A DNA stretch of 64,000 nucleotides from Natronomonas marina (GCF_024298905.1 NZ_CP101154.1:1860001-1924000); one strand, 5' to 3'; shown: positions 18,139-26,363, counted from the stretch's first letter. The notes: generated by a model not told the origin, from the sequence alone. A program made the numbers and translations.

Positions 18139-18861
18139 TCACTCGACGACGTCGACGACCTTCCGGAGGTCCATCCGCCCGAGGACGACCGCCTCGACCC
18201 GCGGGTGGGCGACGACCTCTGCGGCTATCTCGCGCGCCGTCGCCTCCAGGTCGGCGTCGTCGACCATGTTCACGAGCGGGCGGACCGCGGCACCGTCGGG
18301 GACGCCCTTCAGGCCGCCCCGCTCGTGGGTCAGGACGGTCGCCACGTCGCCGGGGCGTATCTCCTCACCTGCCGCGAGGCCGGTCAGAGCGGCGATGCGT
18401 TCGGGCCGGTGGACCCGCTCGGCGTCGAGCGGTTCGCCGACGGCCCGGGCGCTCGCAACCGGCACGACGGTGCTCGCGGCGGCGGGCACCTGTGGCTCGT
18501 CGTCGGCGGGTGCCTTCAGCCAGCGGCGGCGGGCGCCGTCGGCCTTCACGAGCACGGGGGCGTCCGTCGCTTCGGCCAGGTCGTCCACGGTCGCCGTCCC
18601 GTAGCCGAGATAGCGGTCGCGGTCGCCGTCCCGCCCCGGGACGACGCCGAGCGGCCAGGCGTCGTTCGACTCGACGACCCCACCCGGCTCCCCGGTGACG
18701 GCCAGTCGCTCGACGTGGCCATCGAACGGCGGGATGCGGACCGTCGCGGTCAGGACCGCTCGGTCGAGGTCGGCCGCCAGCGCGTACAGCGTCGACTTCT
18801 TGCCGCCGGCGCCGACGACGGCGAGGAGGCCCTCGGCGGCGAACGCGTCGGCCAGTTCCAT
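18139..18861 (-). CDS. yqeC: YqeC-like selenium-dependent hydroxylase accessory protein
   Basis: A 240-residue protein with a P-loop-like GAGGKKSTLYALA near the N-terminus and VKADGARRRWLKAPADDEP in the middle, both typical of the YqeC family. YqeC is known by genomic association with molybdenum hydroxylases that need labile selenium. No xdh, selD or hydroxylase gene lies next to it here; the nearest molybdo-enzyme is FdhF 2 kb away. The role is uncertain in this organism, though nucleotide binding is likely. The start at 18861 aligns MELADAFAAEGLLAVVGAGG with the family. Confidence 0.8.
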   Translation of the reverse strand: MELADAFAAEGLLAVVGAGGKKSTLYALAADLDRAVLTATVRIPPFDGHVERLAVTGEPGGVVESNDAWPLGVVPGRDGDRDRYLGYGTATVDDLAEATDAPVLVKADGARRRWLKAPADDEPQVPAAASTVVPVASARAVGEPLDAERVHRPERIAALTGLAAGEEIRPGDVATVLTHERGGLKGVPDGAAVRPLVNMVDDADLEATAREIAAEVVAHPRVEAVVLGRMDLRKVVDVVE

Positions 18862-18960
18862 GCCCGACGGTCGACGCGGCGTCGGAAAACGCTGCCGACG
18901 GGCGTCGTCCGCGCTGCCGGATGTCGTGTCTATTAGTGGCTGCCGCCCGCGGCCTTCGGC

Positions 18961-19419
18961 ATGGTCGTAGACACCGCGATGTACACCATCCACACGGCCT
19001 TCGCGGCCCTGTGGAGCGGGTCGGTGCTGTTCGTCGTCGCCGCCGTGCTACCGCTGGCGATGGACGGGGACATCTCGCCGGAGGCCTTCGGCAGCGTCGT
19101 CTCGAAACTCCAGTGGGTGACCCGAATCAGCGCCCTGCTGATGCTCGTCACTGGCGGGCACCTCGCCGGTACCGGGTACACCGTCGAGTCGCTCACCGGC
19201 AGTTCTCGGGGATACCTCGTCCTCGCGATGGTGGCGCTGTGGCTGGGGCTGGCCGCGACCGTCGAAATCGGCAGCGCGAAGGCGAGACGCGGCGTCGACG
19301 AGCGGAAGATACGGGAACCGGCCCGCAAGGCGCGACCCTTCTACCTGGCGGCCGCCCTGCTCGCGGTCGGTCTGCTCGTCGTTGCCGGCCTGCTGGGGCG
19401 AACGCCGGCGTTCCTGTAG
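18961..19419 (+). CDS. CopD-like small membrane protein
   Basis: A 152-residue protein with four membrane helices and an N-terminal MYTIHTAFAALWSGSVLFV. The His in the first helix and overall layout resemble haloarchaeal proteins annotated as CopD-like copper-resistance or transporter proteins. In CopD the His residues bind copper or heme; only one is evident here. It is divergent from yqeC across a 99-base gap. Function not proven. Confidence 0.65.
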   Translation: MVVDTAMYTIHTAFAALWSGSVLFVVAAVLPLAMDGDISPEAFGSVVSKLQWVTRISALLMLVTGGHLAGTGYTVESLTGSSRGYLVLAMVALWLGLAATVEIGSAKARRGVDERKIREPARKARPFYLAAALLAVGLLVVAGLLGRTPAFL

Positions 19420-19426
19420 GCCGCGG

Positions 19427-19627
19427 CTACTCCCGTCTGGCCTCGCGGACGCGCTCGCAGTTGCCGCAGACCTCGGCGTTTCGGTCCTCGAAGTACTCCA
19501 CCGGGTCGGCGTCCTCGGGGAACGGCCGGACCGTCGGCGAAACGCCGGTCACCCGCGCCCCGCAGAGCGCCCGCTCGGGGTCGGCCGACTCACAGAGGTG
19601 AATCGGCGGCCGGAACCAGTAGAACAT
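19427..19627 (-). CDS. Small Cys-rich (putative zinc) protein
   Basis: A 66-residue protein, [26 protein letters not shown] and then CGNCERVREARRE, carrying a His and four Cys in two clusters (HLC...LCG and CGNC) that could hold one Zn2+. It begins one base inside the stop of the FAH-family gene (TGATG overlap), so it is translationally coupled to it. I do not recognise the family. Confidence 0.65.
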   Translation of the reverse strand: MFYWFRPPIHLCESADPERALCGARVTGVSPTVRPFPEDADPVEYFEDRNAEVCGNCERVREARRE

Positions 19628-20397
19628 CAGGGAATTTCGACGTCGTTCCGCAGCGTCCCGACGCCCTCGACGGTCACCTCCACGGTGTCGCCGTCGGCCA
19701 GCGGGCCGACGCCCTCGGGCGTACCGGTCGAGACCACGTCGCCCGGTTCCAGCGTCATGTAGGTCGTTATCTCCTCGATCAACTCGGGGACGGAGAAGAT
19801 GAACTCCGCGCGGGAGGAGTCCTGCCGGAGGTCGCCGTCGACGCGACACTGGACGGCGGCGTCTTCGGGCACCTCGTCGGGCGAGGCGACGACCGGCCCG
19901 ATGGGGGCGGCGTCGTCGAAGGCCTTCCCCCGGACCCAGTTGGTCTCGACGGCCTGGTCGTCGCGGTTCGAGAGGTCGTTGACGCAGGTGTAGCCCGCGA
20001 CGACGTCGGCGGCGTCGGCGGCGTCGACGTTCCGGCACCGCTCGCCGACGACGACGCCCAGTTCGGCCTCGAAGTCGAGTCGTTCCTTGCCGGCGGGCAA
20101 CTCGACGGTCGAGTCGTGGCTGGCGACGGTGTTCGGCGGCTTGAGGAAGAGCAGCGGCCGGTCGGGAATCTCCTTGCCCTGTTCGGCGGCGTGATCGGCG
20201 TAGTTCAGGCCGACGCAGACGATTTTCGAAGGATCGCAGGCCGGCAGTATCTCGACCTCGTCGGCCGCGTAGAACTCCGGGGTGATCGAAAAGCGGTTCC
20301 CGTCGACCGGATCGGCGCGAATCTCGGCGTCTTCCTCGCCGGTCCACTCGCCGCCACGAACGTCGCCAGCGGGGTCGCGGAATCGGACGTGTCGCAT
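19627..20397 (-). CDS. Fumarylacetoacetate hydrolase (FAH) family protein
   Basis: A 256-residue FAH-fold protein. [25 protein letters not shown] and the metal-binding [12 protein letters not shown]...DLSNRDDQ are diagnostic. The fold binds Mg2+/Ca2+ and cleaves or decarboxylates beta-diketo acids; members include acylpyruvases and oxaloacetate decarboxylases. The [11 protein letters not shown] loop near the C-terminus is also typical. The substrate is not clear. It is co-transcribed with a 66-residue Cys-rich protein. Confidence 0.88.
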   Translation of the reverse strand: MRHVRFRDPAGDVRGGEWTGEEDAEIRADPVDGNRFSITPEFYAADEVEILPACDPSKIVCVGLNYADHAAEQGKEIPDRPLLFLKPPNTVASHDSTVELPAGKERLDFEAELGVVVGERCRNVDAADAADVVAGYTCVNDLSNRDDQAVETNWVRGKAFDDAAPIGPVVASPDEVPEDAAVQCRVDGDLRQDSSRAEFIFSVPELIEEITTYMTLEPGDVVSTGTPEGVGPLADGDTVEVTVEGVGTLRNDVEIP

Positions 20398-20525
20398 ACA
20401 CCCCGCTCCGTCGGGGGGCCAAAAAAGGGTTCGTGCCGCCCGGTTGCTCTCCCCGCCGCCGCGGGGACGCGTACGAAAGCGCCCGTCGAGTTGCGCCTCG
20501 GCCGTGCCCCGGGGGAGGCGTCCGT

Positions 20526-20951
20526 CTACAGGTCCTTCCGCATCTCGCGGTGGGGGATGCCGGCGTCCTCAAAGGGCTCGCTTGTCACCTCGTAGCCCAA
20601 CCGCTCGTAGAACTCGACGACTGGAACTTGGGCGTGGAGGACGACGGCCTCGTAGCCGTCCCCGATTGCCTGGGTCTCCACGGCGTCCATCAGTTCCCGG
20701 CCGAGACCCCGTCCGCGTTCGGACGCCAGCACCGCCACGCGTTCGACCTTCGCGGTCGCGTCGTCGTAGGCCCGGAGTCGAGCCGCTCCGACGGGTCGGT
20801 CGCCGTCGTAGGCGACGAAGTGCGTCGCCGCGTCGTCGCGGCCGTCCAGTTCCCTGTGTTCGGGGACGTCCTGCTCGTCGACGAACACCTCCCGGCGGAC
20901 CGCGAGGGCGTCCGTCAGTTCGTCGTCGGTCTCGACGCGGCGTACGTCCAT
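20526..20951 (-). CDS. GNAT-family N-acetyltransferase (ElaA-like)
   Basis: A 141-residue acetyltransferase. [16 protein letters not shown] is the characteristic start of ElaA-like members, [20 protein letters not shown] is the acetyl-CoA pyrophosphate loop (R/Q-x2-G-x-G/A), and [12 protein letters not shown] is the conserved C-terminal strand-helix. The acceptor is unknown. The ATG at 20951 is preferred because [12 protein letters not shown] is typical; a longer upstream extension has no homology-like content. Confidence 0.85.
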   Translation of the reverse strand: MDVRRVETDDELTDALAVRREVFVDEQDVPEHRELDGRDDAATHFVAYDGDRPVGAARLRAYDDATAKVERVAVLASERGRGLGRELMDAVETQAIGDGYEAVVLHAQVPVVEFYERLGYEVTSEPFEDAGIPHREMRKDL

Positions 20952-21062
20952 GTTCCCGCTAGTATTCCGGGACCGGATAACTCGCGCGGTAGCGGGCCGG
21001 AGCGGGTCCACTCGGGGGCGTCACCCACTCTTAATACGTCGACGCGAGTAGGTTCACGCGCT

Positions 21063-21782
21063 ATGGAGCTAACCTGGCACGGACACTCGACGTGGCACGT
21101 CTCGGTGGACGACACGGACCTGCTCATCGACCCCTTCTTCGAGAACCCGAAGACCGACACCGACCCCGAGGAGCTGGACCCGGATTACGTCCTCCTGACG
21201 CACGGCCACGCCGACCACATCGGCGACGTCGACCGCTACGAGGGGAGCGGTCTGGTGGCGGTACCGGAGCTCGTCTCCTACCTCGAGGACAACTTCGGCG
21301 ACTACGACGCCGTCGGCGGGATGGGGATGAACATCGGCGGGACCGTCGAGTGCGGCGACGCCTGGGTGACGATGACGCAGGCGGCCCACACGAACGGCAT
21401 CGAAACCGACTACGGCGCCTCCGCCGGCGTCCCGGCGGGCTTCGTCGTCAGCGACAAGAAGCCAACCCAGGAGTCCGACCCCGACTGCACGTCCTTCTAC
21501 CACGCCGGTGACACCAGCCTGCTGACCGAGATGCGCGATGTCATCGGGCCGTTCCTCGAACCGGACTTCGCGGCGCTGCCGGCCGGCGACCACTTCACGA
21601 TGGGACCGGCCCAGGCCGCCATCGCCGCCGACTGGCTCGACGTCGACTACGCGGCCCCGATGCACTACGACACGTTCCCACCCATCGAGATGGACCCGGC
21701 GGACTTCGAGCGCGAACTGAAGGCGACCGGGACCGGTGCCGAGGCGGTCGTCCTCGCTGGCGACGAGAGCTTCGAACTCTGA
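21063..21782 (+). CDS. UPF0173-type metallo-beta-lactamase-fold hydrolase
   Basis: A 239-residue MBL-fold protein of the YtkL/UPF0173 group. The metal motif is [12 protein letters not shown] (HxHxDH), with further ligands in [14 protein letters not shown] and APMHYDTFP. Family members are metal-dependent hydrolases of uncertain substrate, related to the RomA/UlaG types. Start at 21063 ([13 protein letters not shown], where the early His pair is conserved). Same strand as osmC, 51 bases apart, so possibly one unit. Confidence 0.88.
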   Translation: MELTWHGHSTWHVSVDDTDLLIDPFFENPKTDTDPEELDPDYVLLTHGHADHIGDVDRYEGSGLVAVPELVSYLEDNFGDYDAVGGMGMNIGGTVECGDAWVTMTQAAHTNGIETDYGASAGVPAGFVVSDKKPTQESDPDCTSFYHAGDTSLLTEMRDVIGPFLEPDFAALPAGDHFTMGPAQAAIAADWLDVDYAAPMHYDTFPPIEMDPADFERELKATGTGAEAVVLAGDESFEL

Positions 21783-21833
21783 GGGTCCGGTCCGACTACC
21801 TTTTTAACGTCGCCGGGCCAAGCCGAACCCGCA

Positions 21834-22232
21834 ATGGCCGACATCGAAACCACCACCGTCAACGAGGAGAAGTTCCACGCACTGAGTCGCGCCGGCGATT
21901 TCGAGTTGAGCATCGACGCCACTGGCGCGGAGGGGCCGACACCCAACGAGGTGCTGGTCGCCGACTACGCCTCCTGTTTCACCTTCGCCTGCCGCGCCGG
22001 CGCCCAGCGCGAACTCGATGTCGAACTCGGGAAGGTCGAGACGGCCGCCGAGGCCGACCTGAACGACGACGACGACCTCACCTCGATCAGCTTCCAGATG
22101 CACATCGAGGCCGACCTCGACGACGACGAGGTGGCGGAACTCCTCGAACTCGGTGAGGACATCTGCCACGTCCACGACTCCCTCAAGGAGTCGCTACACG
22201 CCGACGTCGACGTGACGACCGACGCCTTGTAA
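21834..22232 (+). CDS. OsmC/Ohr-family peroxiredoxin-like protein
   Basis: A 132-residue OsmC-family protein. The two redox Cys are Cys48 (DYASCFTF) and Cys111 (EDICHVHDSL). In the family these form the peroxidatic/resolving pair that reduces organic hydroperoxides. TATA-like TACCTTTTTAACG lies about 35 nt upstream. The stop TAA is at 22230-22232 and a TnpB-element end begins immediately after, so the C-terminus or 3' flank may have been shaped by insertion, although the protein looks full length. Confidence 0.9.
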   Translation: MADIETTTVNEEKFHALSRAGDFELSIDATGAEGPTPNEVLVADYASCFTFACRAGAQRELDVELGKVETAAEADLNDDDDLTSISFQMHIEADLDDDEVAELLELGEDICHVHDSLKESLHADVDVTTDAL

Positions 22233-22300
22233 ACTACCCCACCCTACTCCCTCGGCGCATACGCGCCTCGGTCCTTGAGGGTGGGGCTTTGATGTGGACT
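22233..22300 (-). ncRNA. Right-end hairpin of the TnpB element (probable 3' part of its omega/re-RNA)
   Basis: Downstream of tnpB on its own strand lies a perfect 9-bp stem, with arms CCCCACCCT and AGGGTGGGG (plus-strand positions 22237-22245 and 22278-22286). It encloses a smaller GGCGC-ATAC-GCGCC hairpin (22254-22267). Such a structure marks the right end of haloarchaeal IS605/IS1341-type elements, and in studied TnpB systems it forms the scaffold of the guide RNA encoded at the transposon end. The sequence beyond it, inside the osmC 3' end, would serve as the guide. The RNA itself is inferred. Confidence 0.55.
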
Positions 22301-22308
22301 CCCGGCAA

Positions 22309-23556
22309 TCAGTCACCAGCAATAGGCCGGTGACTCTCGCCGTTCAACGTCCCACCATTCACACGCAGGTCTACTTCTGCGTCTCCGCTCCCCGACTTGG
22401 GCGAGGAACGGAGTCTGTGTGTCCGCTTTCGGGCGTACCGTAGCCCGATATTCTTCGCACCGTTGTAATCCGCGTTCACCTCGTAGCCGCACTTCTGGCA
22501 ACAGAACTGTTCTCCGCGGCGGTTGTCCTCGTGCGTGAACCCACAATCCGTCCGAGAACAGCGTTGAGACGTGTGGTTCGGTTCGACTTGCTCCACGGAG
22601 ATCCCCTGTTCGGGCGCTTTGTAGGAGACGTACTCGAACAGCCTGCGGAATGCCCAGACGTGGTGCCACTCCGCTTGCGGTAGCCGCTCTCGAATATCTG
22701 TCAACTCCTCGAACGCGATTACATCGCAGTCGTGTTTGACGGCTTCCGCGACAAGTTCGTTAGCGACCGTGTGGATGTACTGTTTCCGCCATGCTCTTTC
22801 ACGCTTCCCGAGTCGGAGCAAAGCGTTGTGCGCGGATTGAGTGCCGCGCTGTTGCATCTCACCACGCCGCTTCTCGAACTCGCGGCACCAGTGGTCGTAT
22901 TCGTCTCCCTGCCAGAACAAGCCGGTCGATGAGACGGCAAGGCTGTTGACCCCGAGGTCGATACCGAGGACCGTTTGGTCGGGGTGCCCGGTATCTGCCG
23001 AAACCTCTGCGTCGCCGTCTACCCGCCGCGTCGAGATGTTGAGGTAGAACTCGTCGGTTGCCGCGTCGTACCGAAGCGTACTCTCTCGGAACTCGTAGTC
23101 CTCGGAGAGTACGTACCGTTCGTGGGGCGTCGGGCTGTCTGCCGGGAGAACGAACGAGGGTTCGATTCGCCCCTCAACGGTTGACAGCGACACCTTGTTG
23201 CGGTAGAAGGTCGCGCTCCGCGTGTCGTAGTCCATCGTTTCGGCGGTGAACGTGGGGCAAGAGACGCGCTGTCCCTTCTTCCAGCGTCCGACACACGATT
23301 TGATGGCTTCGACGGCGCGTCGGATGGCGGCTTGGACGAATTGTGCCTGTAGGTCTGTCTCCTCTCGAAGTTCGGAGTAGAGCGCGTCCCGCACCTGCCG
23401 CTTGTTGGTCTTGCACTCGGTGAACGAGGTGCCGGACCAACAGTAGTCGGCGGTTCGGTTCGCGCAGTACGGGTATTGTTCGGCGGTTCGGTGGAGTGCG
23501 TCGCGTTGCTCGTTGGAAACGGCAAGCTTCACGGCGGCGGTTCGACGCACCTCCAT
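22309..23556 (-). CDS. tnpB: TnpB-type RNA-guided nuclease, IS1341-like (IS200/IS605 family)
   Basis: A 415-residue TnpB. The RuvC catalytic residues look intact: Asp in VLGIDLGVNSLA, Glu in IAFEELTD and Asp in NADYNGAKNIG. The zinc finger is CSRTDC...CCQKC. The N-terminal MEVRRTAAVKL and the HTH-like KRQVRDALYSELRE region are typical. No tnpA transposase is adjacent, so the element would depend on one elsewhere. I take the ATG at 23556; an upstream in-frame ATG at 23628 would add 24 residues not typical of the family. It is possibly active. Confidence 0.92.
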   Translation of the reverse strand: MEVRRTAAVKLAVSNEQRDALHRTAEQYPYCANRTADYCWSGTSFTECKTNKRQVRDALYSELREETDLQAQFVQAAIRRAVEAIKSCVGRWKKGQRVSCPTFTAETMDYDTRSATFYRNKVSLSTVEGRIEPSFVLPADSPTPHERYVLSEDYEFRESTLRYDAATDEFYLNISTRRVDGDAEVSADTGHPDQTVLGIDLGVNSLAVSSTGLFWQGDEYDHWCREFEKRRGEMQQRGTQSAHNALLRLGKRERAWRKQYIHTVANELVAEAVKHDCDVIAFEELTDIRERLPQAEWHHVWAFRRLFEYVSYKAPEQGISVEQVEPNHTSQRCSRTDCGFTHEDNRRGEQFCCQKCGYEVNADYNGAKNIGLRYARKRTHRLRSSPKSGSGDAEVDLRVNGGTLNGESHRPIAGD

Positions 23557-23639
23557 GACTTCAGAGAACACCCGACGGTACTTAAATATTCGGGAGTCGG
23601 TCGCCGTATGCTGGTTGTGTCGTACCATGTCGGTTTCCT

Positions 23640-23692
23640 CTCCGGCCTACTCGCTCCCTTCGCTACGCTTCGGTCGCTCCTTGAGGCCGGAG
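23640..23692. repeat. Inverted repeat (hairpin) upstream of tnpB, possible left end of the element
   Basis: The arms CTCCGGCCT (23640-23648) and AGGCCGGAG (23684-23692) are perfectly complementary over 9 bp. Between them is a pyrimidine-rich stretch with a smaller imperfect dyad. It lies 84 bases upstream of the tnpB start and may mark the element's left end, where IS605-type elements carry subterminal hairpins. It could instead be an unrelated transcript-end hairpin. Confidence 0.4.
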
Positions 23693-23750
23693 GCTCCACC
23701 TCGAAAACGCTCGAACGCCTGCGTTTCGACCCCGAGCCGGAACCGAGCAC

Positions 23751-24179
23751 TCAGCCCAGCACGCCCGCGCCGACGACCCCGCCGAGGACGACCCCGTAGA
23801 CGAGGTGGAAGACGCCGAACATCGCCATCGTCTTCGGTGCGGCGTCCATCGCGAGGACGACGTTCATCCAGAAGACCATCCCGACGACGGTCAGCACGAG
23901 GGCGAAGACGACGCCGGCCGCGACCGCGGCGACCACCCCGTCCAGTCCGAACCCGATTGCGGGCACGGCGAGGACGAAGACCGCCCCCGCGCCGACCCCG
24001 TACAGCAGGTGCAGCACCATCCCGGGCATCACGTAGTCGTCCGCCGGGCCGTCGCCGACGTACTTCGCCCACAGCGCCGCCGTCGGCGGCGGCGAGTCGT
24101 CGCCGAGCGCCATCATGAACACCGTCATGACGATGGTTGCGAGCAATCCGCCTATCAGGCCGCTGAGTATCGTGACCAT
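23751..24179 (-). CDS. Integral membrane protein of unknown function
   Basis: A 142-residue protein with four hydrophobic helices, starting MVTILSGLIGGLLATIVMTVFMMALG. Between helices one and two is a polar loop with DDSPPPTAALWAKYVGDGP. I recall similar haloarchaeal proteins without a functional name. Its upstream region carries the shared dyad (24244-24260), placed right after a TTTAAT box when read on this strand, and its leader contains the stem GTCGGAG/CTCCGAC (24194-24210). It may therefore belong to the dyad-marked regulon of the 24-37 kb region. Confidence 0.7.
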   Translation of the reverse strand: MVTILSGLIGGLLATIVMTVFMMALGDDSPPPTAALWAKYVGDGPADDYVMPGMVLHLLYGVGAGAVFVLAVPAIGFGLDGVVAAVAAGVVFALVLTVVGMVFWMNVVLAMDAAPKTMAMFGVFHLVYGVVLGGVVGAGVLG

Positions 24180-24243
24180 TCTCGGGTACCTCCGTCGGAG
24201 AGCCTCCGACCGACGCCGGCCGGAAGCTAACGGACACTTACCT

Positions 24244-24260
24244 GGTTGTGAGGAGTAACC
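24244..24260 (-). promoter_or_regulatory. Shared dyad operator, copy 1 (promoter of the 23751-24179 gene)
   Basis: GGTTGT-GAGGA-GTAACC on the plus strand, two mismatches from GGTTAC-N5-GTAACC. Read on the minus strand it is GGTTAC-N5-ACAACC placed directly after CTTTAAT, a plausible TATA box for the leftward membrane-protein gene. The TATA-then-dyad layout matches the copies at 24862 and 36871. Confidence 0.5.
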
Positions 24261-24323
24261 ATTAAAGGTTAGGAGAGTGATAGGTTACTCGGTTACGTCT
24301 CGGTAATCGGCGTGTCGGTGCCG

Positions 24324-24346
24324 GTCGTGCGAATTTTTCGCACGAC
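24324..24346. promoter_or_regulatory. Perfect 10-bp inverted repeat with 3-base loop
   Basis: GTCGTGCGAA (24324-24333), TTT, TTCGCACGAC (24337-24346): ten paired bases with no mismatch, lying between divergent genes and seven bases upstream of a shared dyad copy. It could be a second regulator's operator or an RNA hairpin. It is too far from either gene's stop to be an ordinary terminator. Confidence 0.5.
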
Positions 24347-24352
24347 GATACA

Positions 24353-24369
24353 GGTTACATATAGTAATC
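24353..24369 (+). promoter_or_regulatory. Shared dyad operator, copy 2 (promoter of the 24386 gene)
   Basis: GGTTAC-ATATA-GTAATC, one mismatch from the consensus. The N5 spacer is itself a TATA-like ATATA, centred about 26 nt upstream of the GTG start at 24386. A protein bound here would cover the TATA box. Two further GGTTAC half-sites lie at 24283 and 24291. Confidence 0.6.
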
Positions 24370-24385
24370 GGAACGACGTACCGAC

Positions 24386-24757
24386 GTGAGCACACGGAAC
24401 GGCACCGACGACGAGCGGACCGACGACTGCACGACGACGACCTCGTTCTCCGATCACGGACTCGGCGATGGCCGACGGCTCATCCGGGAGACGTACTACC
24501 GCCTGGTCGACGGCGGGACGGCCGAGTTCGCACCGACGGAGCGGTTCTTCGACCGTCTGGAGACGGCGTTCGTCTGGAGTTACATCGGCGCCACGGACGA
24601 CAGCGGGGTCCCGCCCCACGTCGGGACCGCAATCGAGGACGCCCGCGCCCGGACGCGGGAGGCGTTCGCGGCGGACCCGGACGCGGACCTCCGAACCGAG
24701 GTGATTCCAGCCTTCTACCAGCGGGTCGCCGGCTTCCACTGCGTCTACCGGAACTGA
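24386..24757 (+). CDS. Hypothetical soluble protein in the dyad regulon
   Basis: A 123-residue acidic protein with a GTG start that fits a leaderless transcript from the ATATA box at 24359-24363. After a polar Thr/Asp-rich N-terminus (about 1-25) it is mostly helical (RRLIRETYYRLVDGG, RFFDRLETAFVWSYIG, RAREAFAA-like) and ends AGFHCVYRN with a single Cys near the C-terminus. I recognise no domain. Operator placement suggests co-regulation with the disulfide reductase gene that follows. Confidence 0.65.
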   Translation: MSTRNGTDDERTDDCTTTTSFSDHGLGDGRRLIRETYYRLVDGGTAEFAPTERFFDRLETAFVWSYIGATDDSGVPPHVGTAIEDARARTREAFAADPDADLRTEVIPAFYQRVAGFHCVYRN

Positions 24758-24861
24758 GTCCGTTACCGGACACCGGTGGGTCGGTTGGGCGGTTCCCGTG
24801 GCGTTTTGCCGCCCGGTGAGTCCGGGGTAACCCAGTGTGTCCACCCTTACCTAGCGCTTAT

Positions 24862-24878
24862 GGTTACTTGACGTTACC
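24862..24878 (+). promoter_or_regulatory. Shared dyad operator, copy 3 (promoter of the 24891 operon)
   Basis: GGTTAC-TTGAC-GTTACC, one mismatch from consensus, directly after GCTTAT (24856-24861), the likely TATA box. The ATG at 24891 would be about 6 nt from the start of transcription. A GGTAACC half-site also occurs at 24826. Confidence 0.6.
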
Positions 24879-24890
24879 TGATAACTGTAC

Positions 24891-26309
24891 ATGTCCGAAT
24901 CAGGCTCTCGCGACGGTGCCACGGCAAGGACGACGACGGACCCGGTGTCGGTCGACGTGCTCGTCTTCGGCGGCGGCGCCGCCAACAAGGTCGCCTCGGC
25001 GGCCGCGGCAGCAGGCAAGGAGACCGTCCTCGTCGAGAAGGGTCCGCTGGGCGGTACCTGTCTGAACCGCGGCTGTAACCCCTCGAAGATGCTGATCGCC
25101 CACGCCGACCGCGTCAACGCCGTCAGAGACGCCGACCGATTCCACGTCGACGCAGCGGTGCGCGGGGTCGACACCGAGACCATCGTCGAGGAGGTTCACG
25201 GCACGCTCGGCGGCGTCGCCGAGGGGATGGCCGACGCGAAACGAAGCGAGGAGAACCTCACCTTCGTCAACGCCGAGGGCGAGTTCGTCGACGACCGGAC
25301 CGTCCGGGCCGGCGGCACCGAATACACCGCCGACGAACTCCTCGTCGCCGCGGGGACGCGACCGCTCGTCATCGACGCCATCGACGGCATCGCGTCGGTC
25401 GACTACCTCACCAGCGACGACGCGCTGCGGCTACGACACCCGCCCGAACGGCTGGTCGTTCTCGGCGGCGGCTACATCGCCGCCGAACTCGGCTACTACT
25501 TCGACGCCCTCGGGACGGAGGTCGCACTACTCGAGATGGAGGAGACGCTGCTGCCGCGGGAAGATGGCGAAATCGCCGAGCGATTCACCGCCGTCGCCGA
25601 ACGGCGCCACGACGCCTACACCGGCTACCGGGTGACCGGGGTCGAAGAGACCGACGGCACGGTCACCGCCACCGCCGAGTCCGCCGACGGCGAGGTCGTC
25701 GAGGTGGCCGGTGACGAACTGCTCGTGGCGCTGGGTCGCCGGCCGAACACCGACCGCATCGGCATCGAGAACACCGCCATCGAGACCGACGACCGTGGCT
25801 TCGTCGAGGTCGACGACCGCCTCGAAACGAGCGTCGACGGCGTCTACGCTGCTGGCGACGTCATCGGTCAGCACCCGTTCAAACACGCCGCCGACCACGA
25901 GGTCGAGGTGGTCGCCGAGAACCTCCTCGGCGGCGACCGGACCGTCGACTACCGCGGCATCTCCCACGCCGTCTTCACGGAACCGCAGGTCGCGGGCGTC
26001 GGGAGGACGGAATCGCAACTACAAGAGGCGGGCACCGACTACGTGGTCGGTCGGGCCGAGTACGCCGACACAGCGATGGGCCGCGCGCTGAAACTGGACG
26101 AGGGGCTGGTGAAGGTGCTGGCCGCCCCCGACGGCGAGGTGCTCGGGACGCACCTCCTCGGTCACGAGGCGTCGATGCTGGTCCACGAGGCGACGCTCGC
26201 GGTCCGACACGGTCTCTCGGTCGCCGACGTCGCCGACACCATCCACGTCCACCCCTCGATGAACAAGGTCGTCGCGGCTGCCTTCGCCGACGCGGCCGCC
26301 GAACTGTAA
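24891..26309 (+). CDS. FAD-dependent pyridine nucleotide-disulfide oxidoreductase (dihydrolipoyl dehydrogenase-like)
   Basis: A 472-residue class I flavoprotein disulfide reductase. FAD binding is VLVFGGGAANKVASAAAAAG, the redox disulfide is GGTCLNRGCNPSKM, the NAD(P) fold is LVVLGGGYIAAELG and the second FAD motif is GVYAAGDV. The C-terminal dimer-interface motif reads HVHPSMNK, so the His is kept but the Glu of the usual HPxxxE dyad is replaced. That argues against true lipoamide dehydrogenase; a low-molecular-weight thiol disulfide or metal reductase is possible. First gene of an apparent operon with the SDR and patatin genes. Confidence 0.88.
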   Translation: MSESGSRDGATARTTTDPVSVDVLVFGGGAANKVASAAAAAGKETVLVEKGPLGGTCLNRGCNPSKMLIAHADRVNAVRDADRFHVDAAVRGVDTETIVEEVHGTLGGVAEGMADAKRSEENLTFVNAEGEFVDDRTVRAGGTEYTADELLVAAGTRPLVIDAIDGIASVDYLTSDDALRLRHPPERLVVLGGGYIAAELGYYFDALGTEVALLEMEETLLPREDGEIAERFTAVAERRHDAYTGYRVTGVEETDGTVTATAESADGEVVEVAGDELLVALGRRPNTDRIGIENTAIETDDRGFVEVDDRLETSVDGVYAAGDVIGQHPFKHAADHEVEVVAENLLGGDRTVDYRGISHAVFTEPQVAGVGRTESQLQEAGTDYVVGRAEYADTAMGRALKLDEGLVKVLAAPDGEVLGTHLLGHEASMLVHEATLAVRHGLSVADVADTIHVHPSMNKVVAAAFADAAAEL

Positions 26310-26363
26310 CGGAACCACCCGCGGGATGGAAAGCGTCCGAACCCCCTCCAAGACTCCTGACAC

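Noticed and set aside
22309-23556. TnpB gene as Cas12-like CRISPR effector
   Set aside because: Size, sequence style and the right-end hairpin are those of IS1341-type TnpB; no repeats or cas genes nearby.
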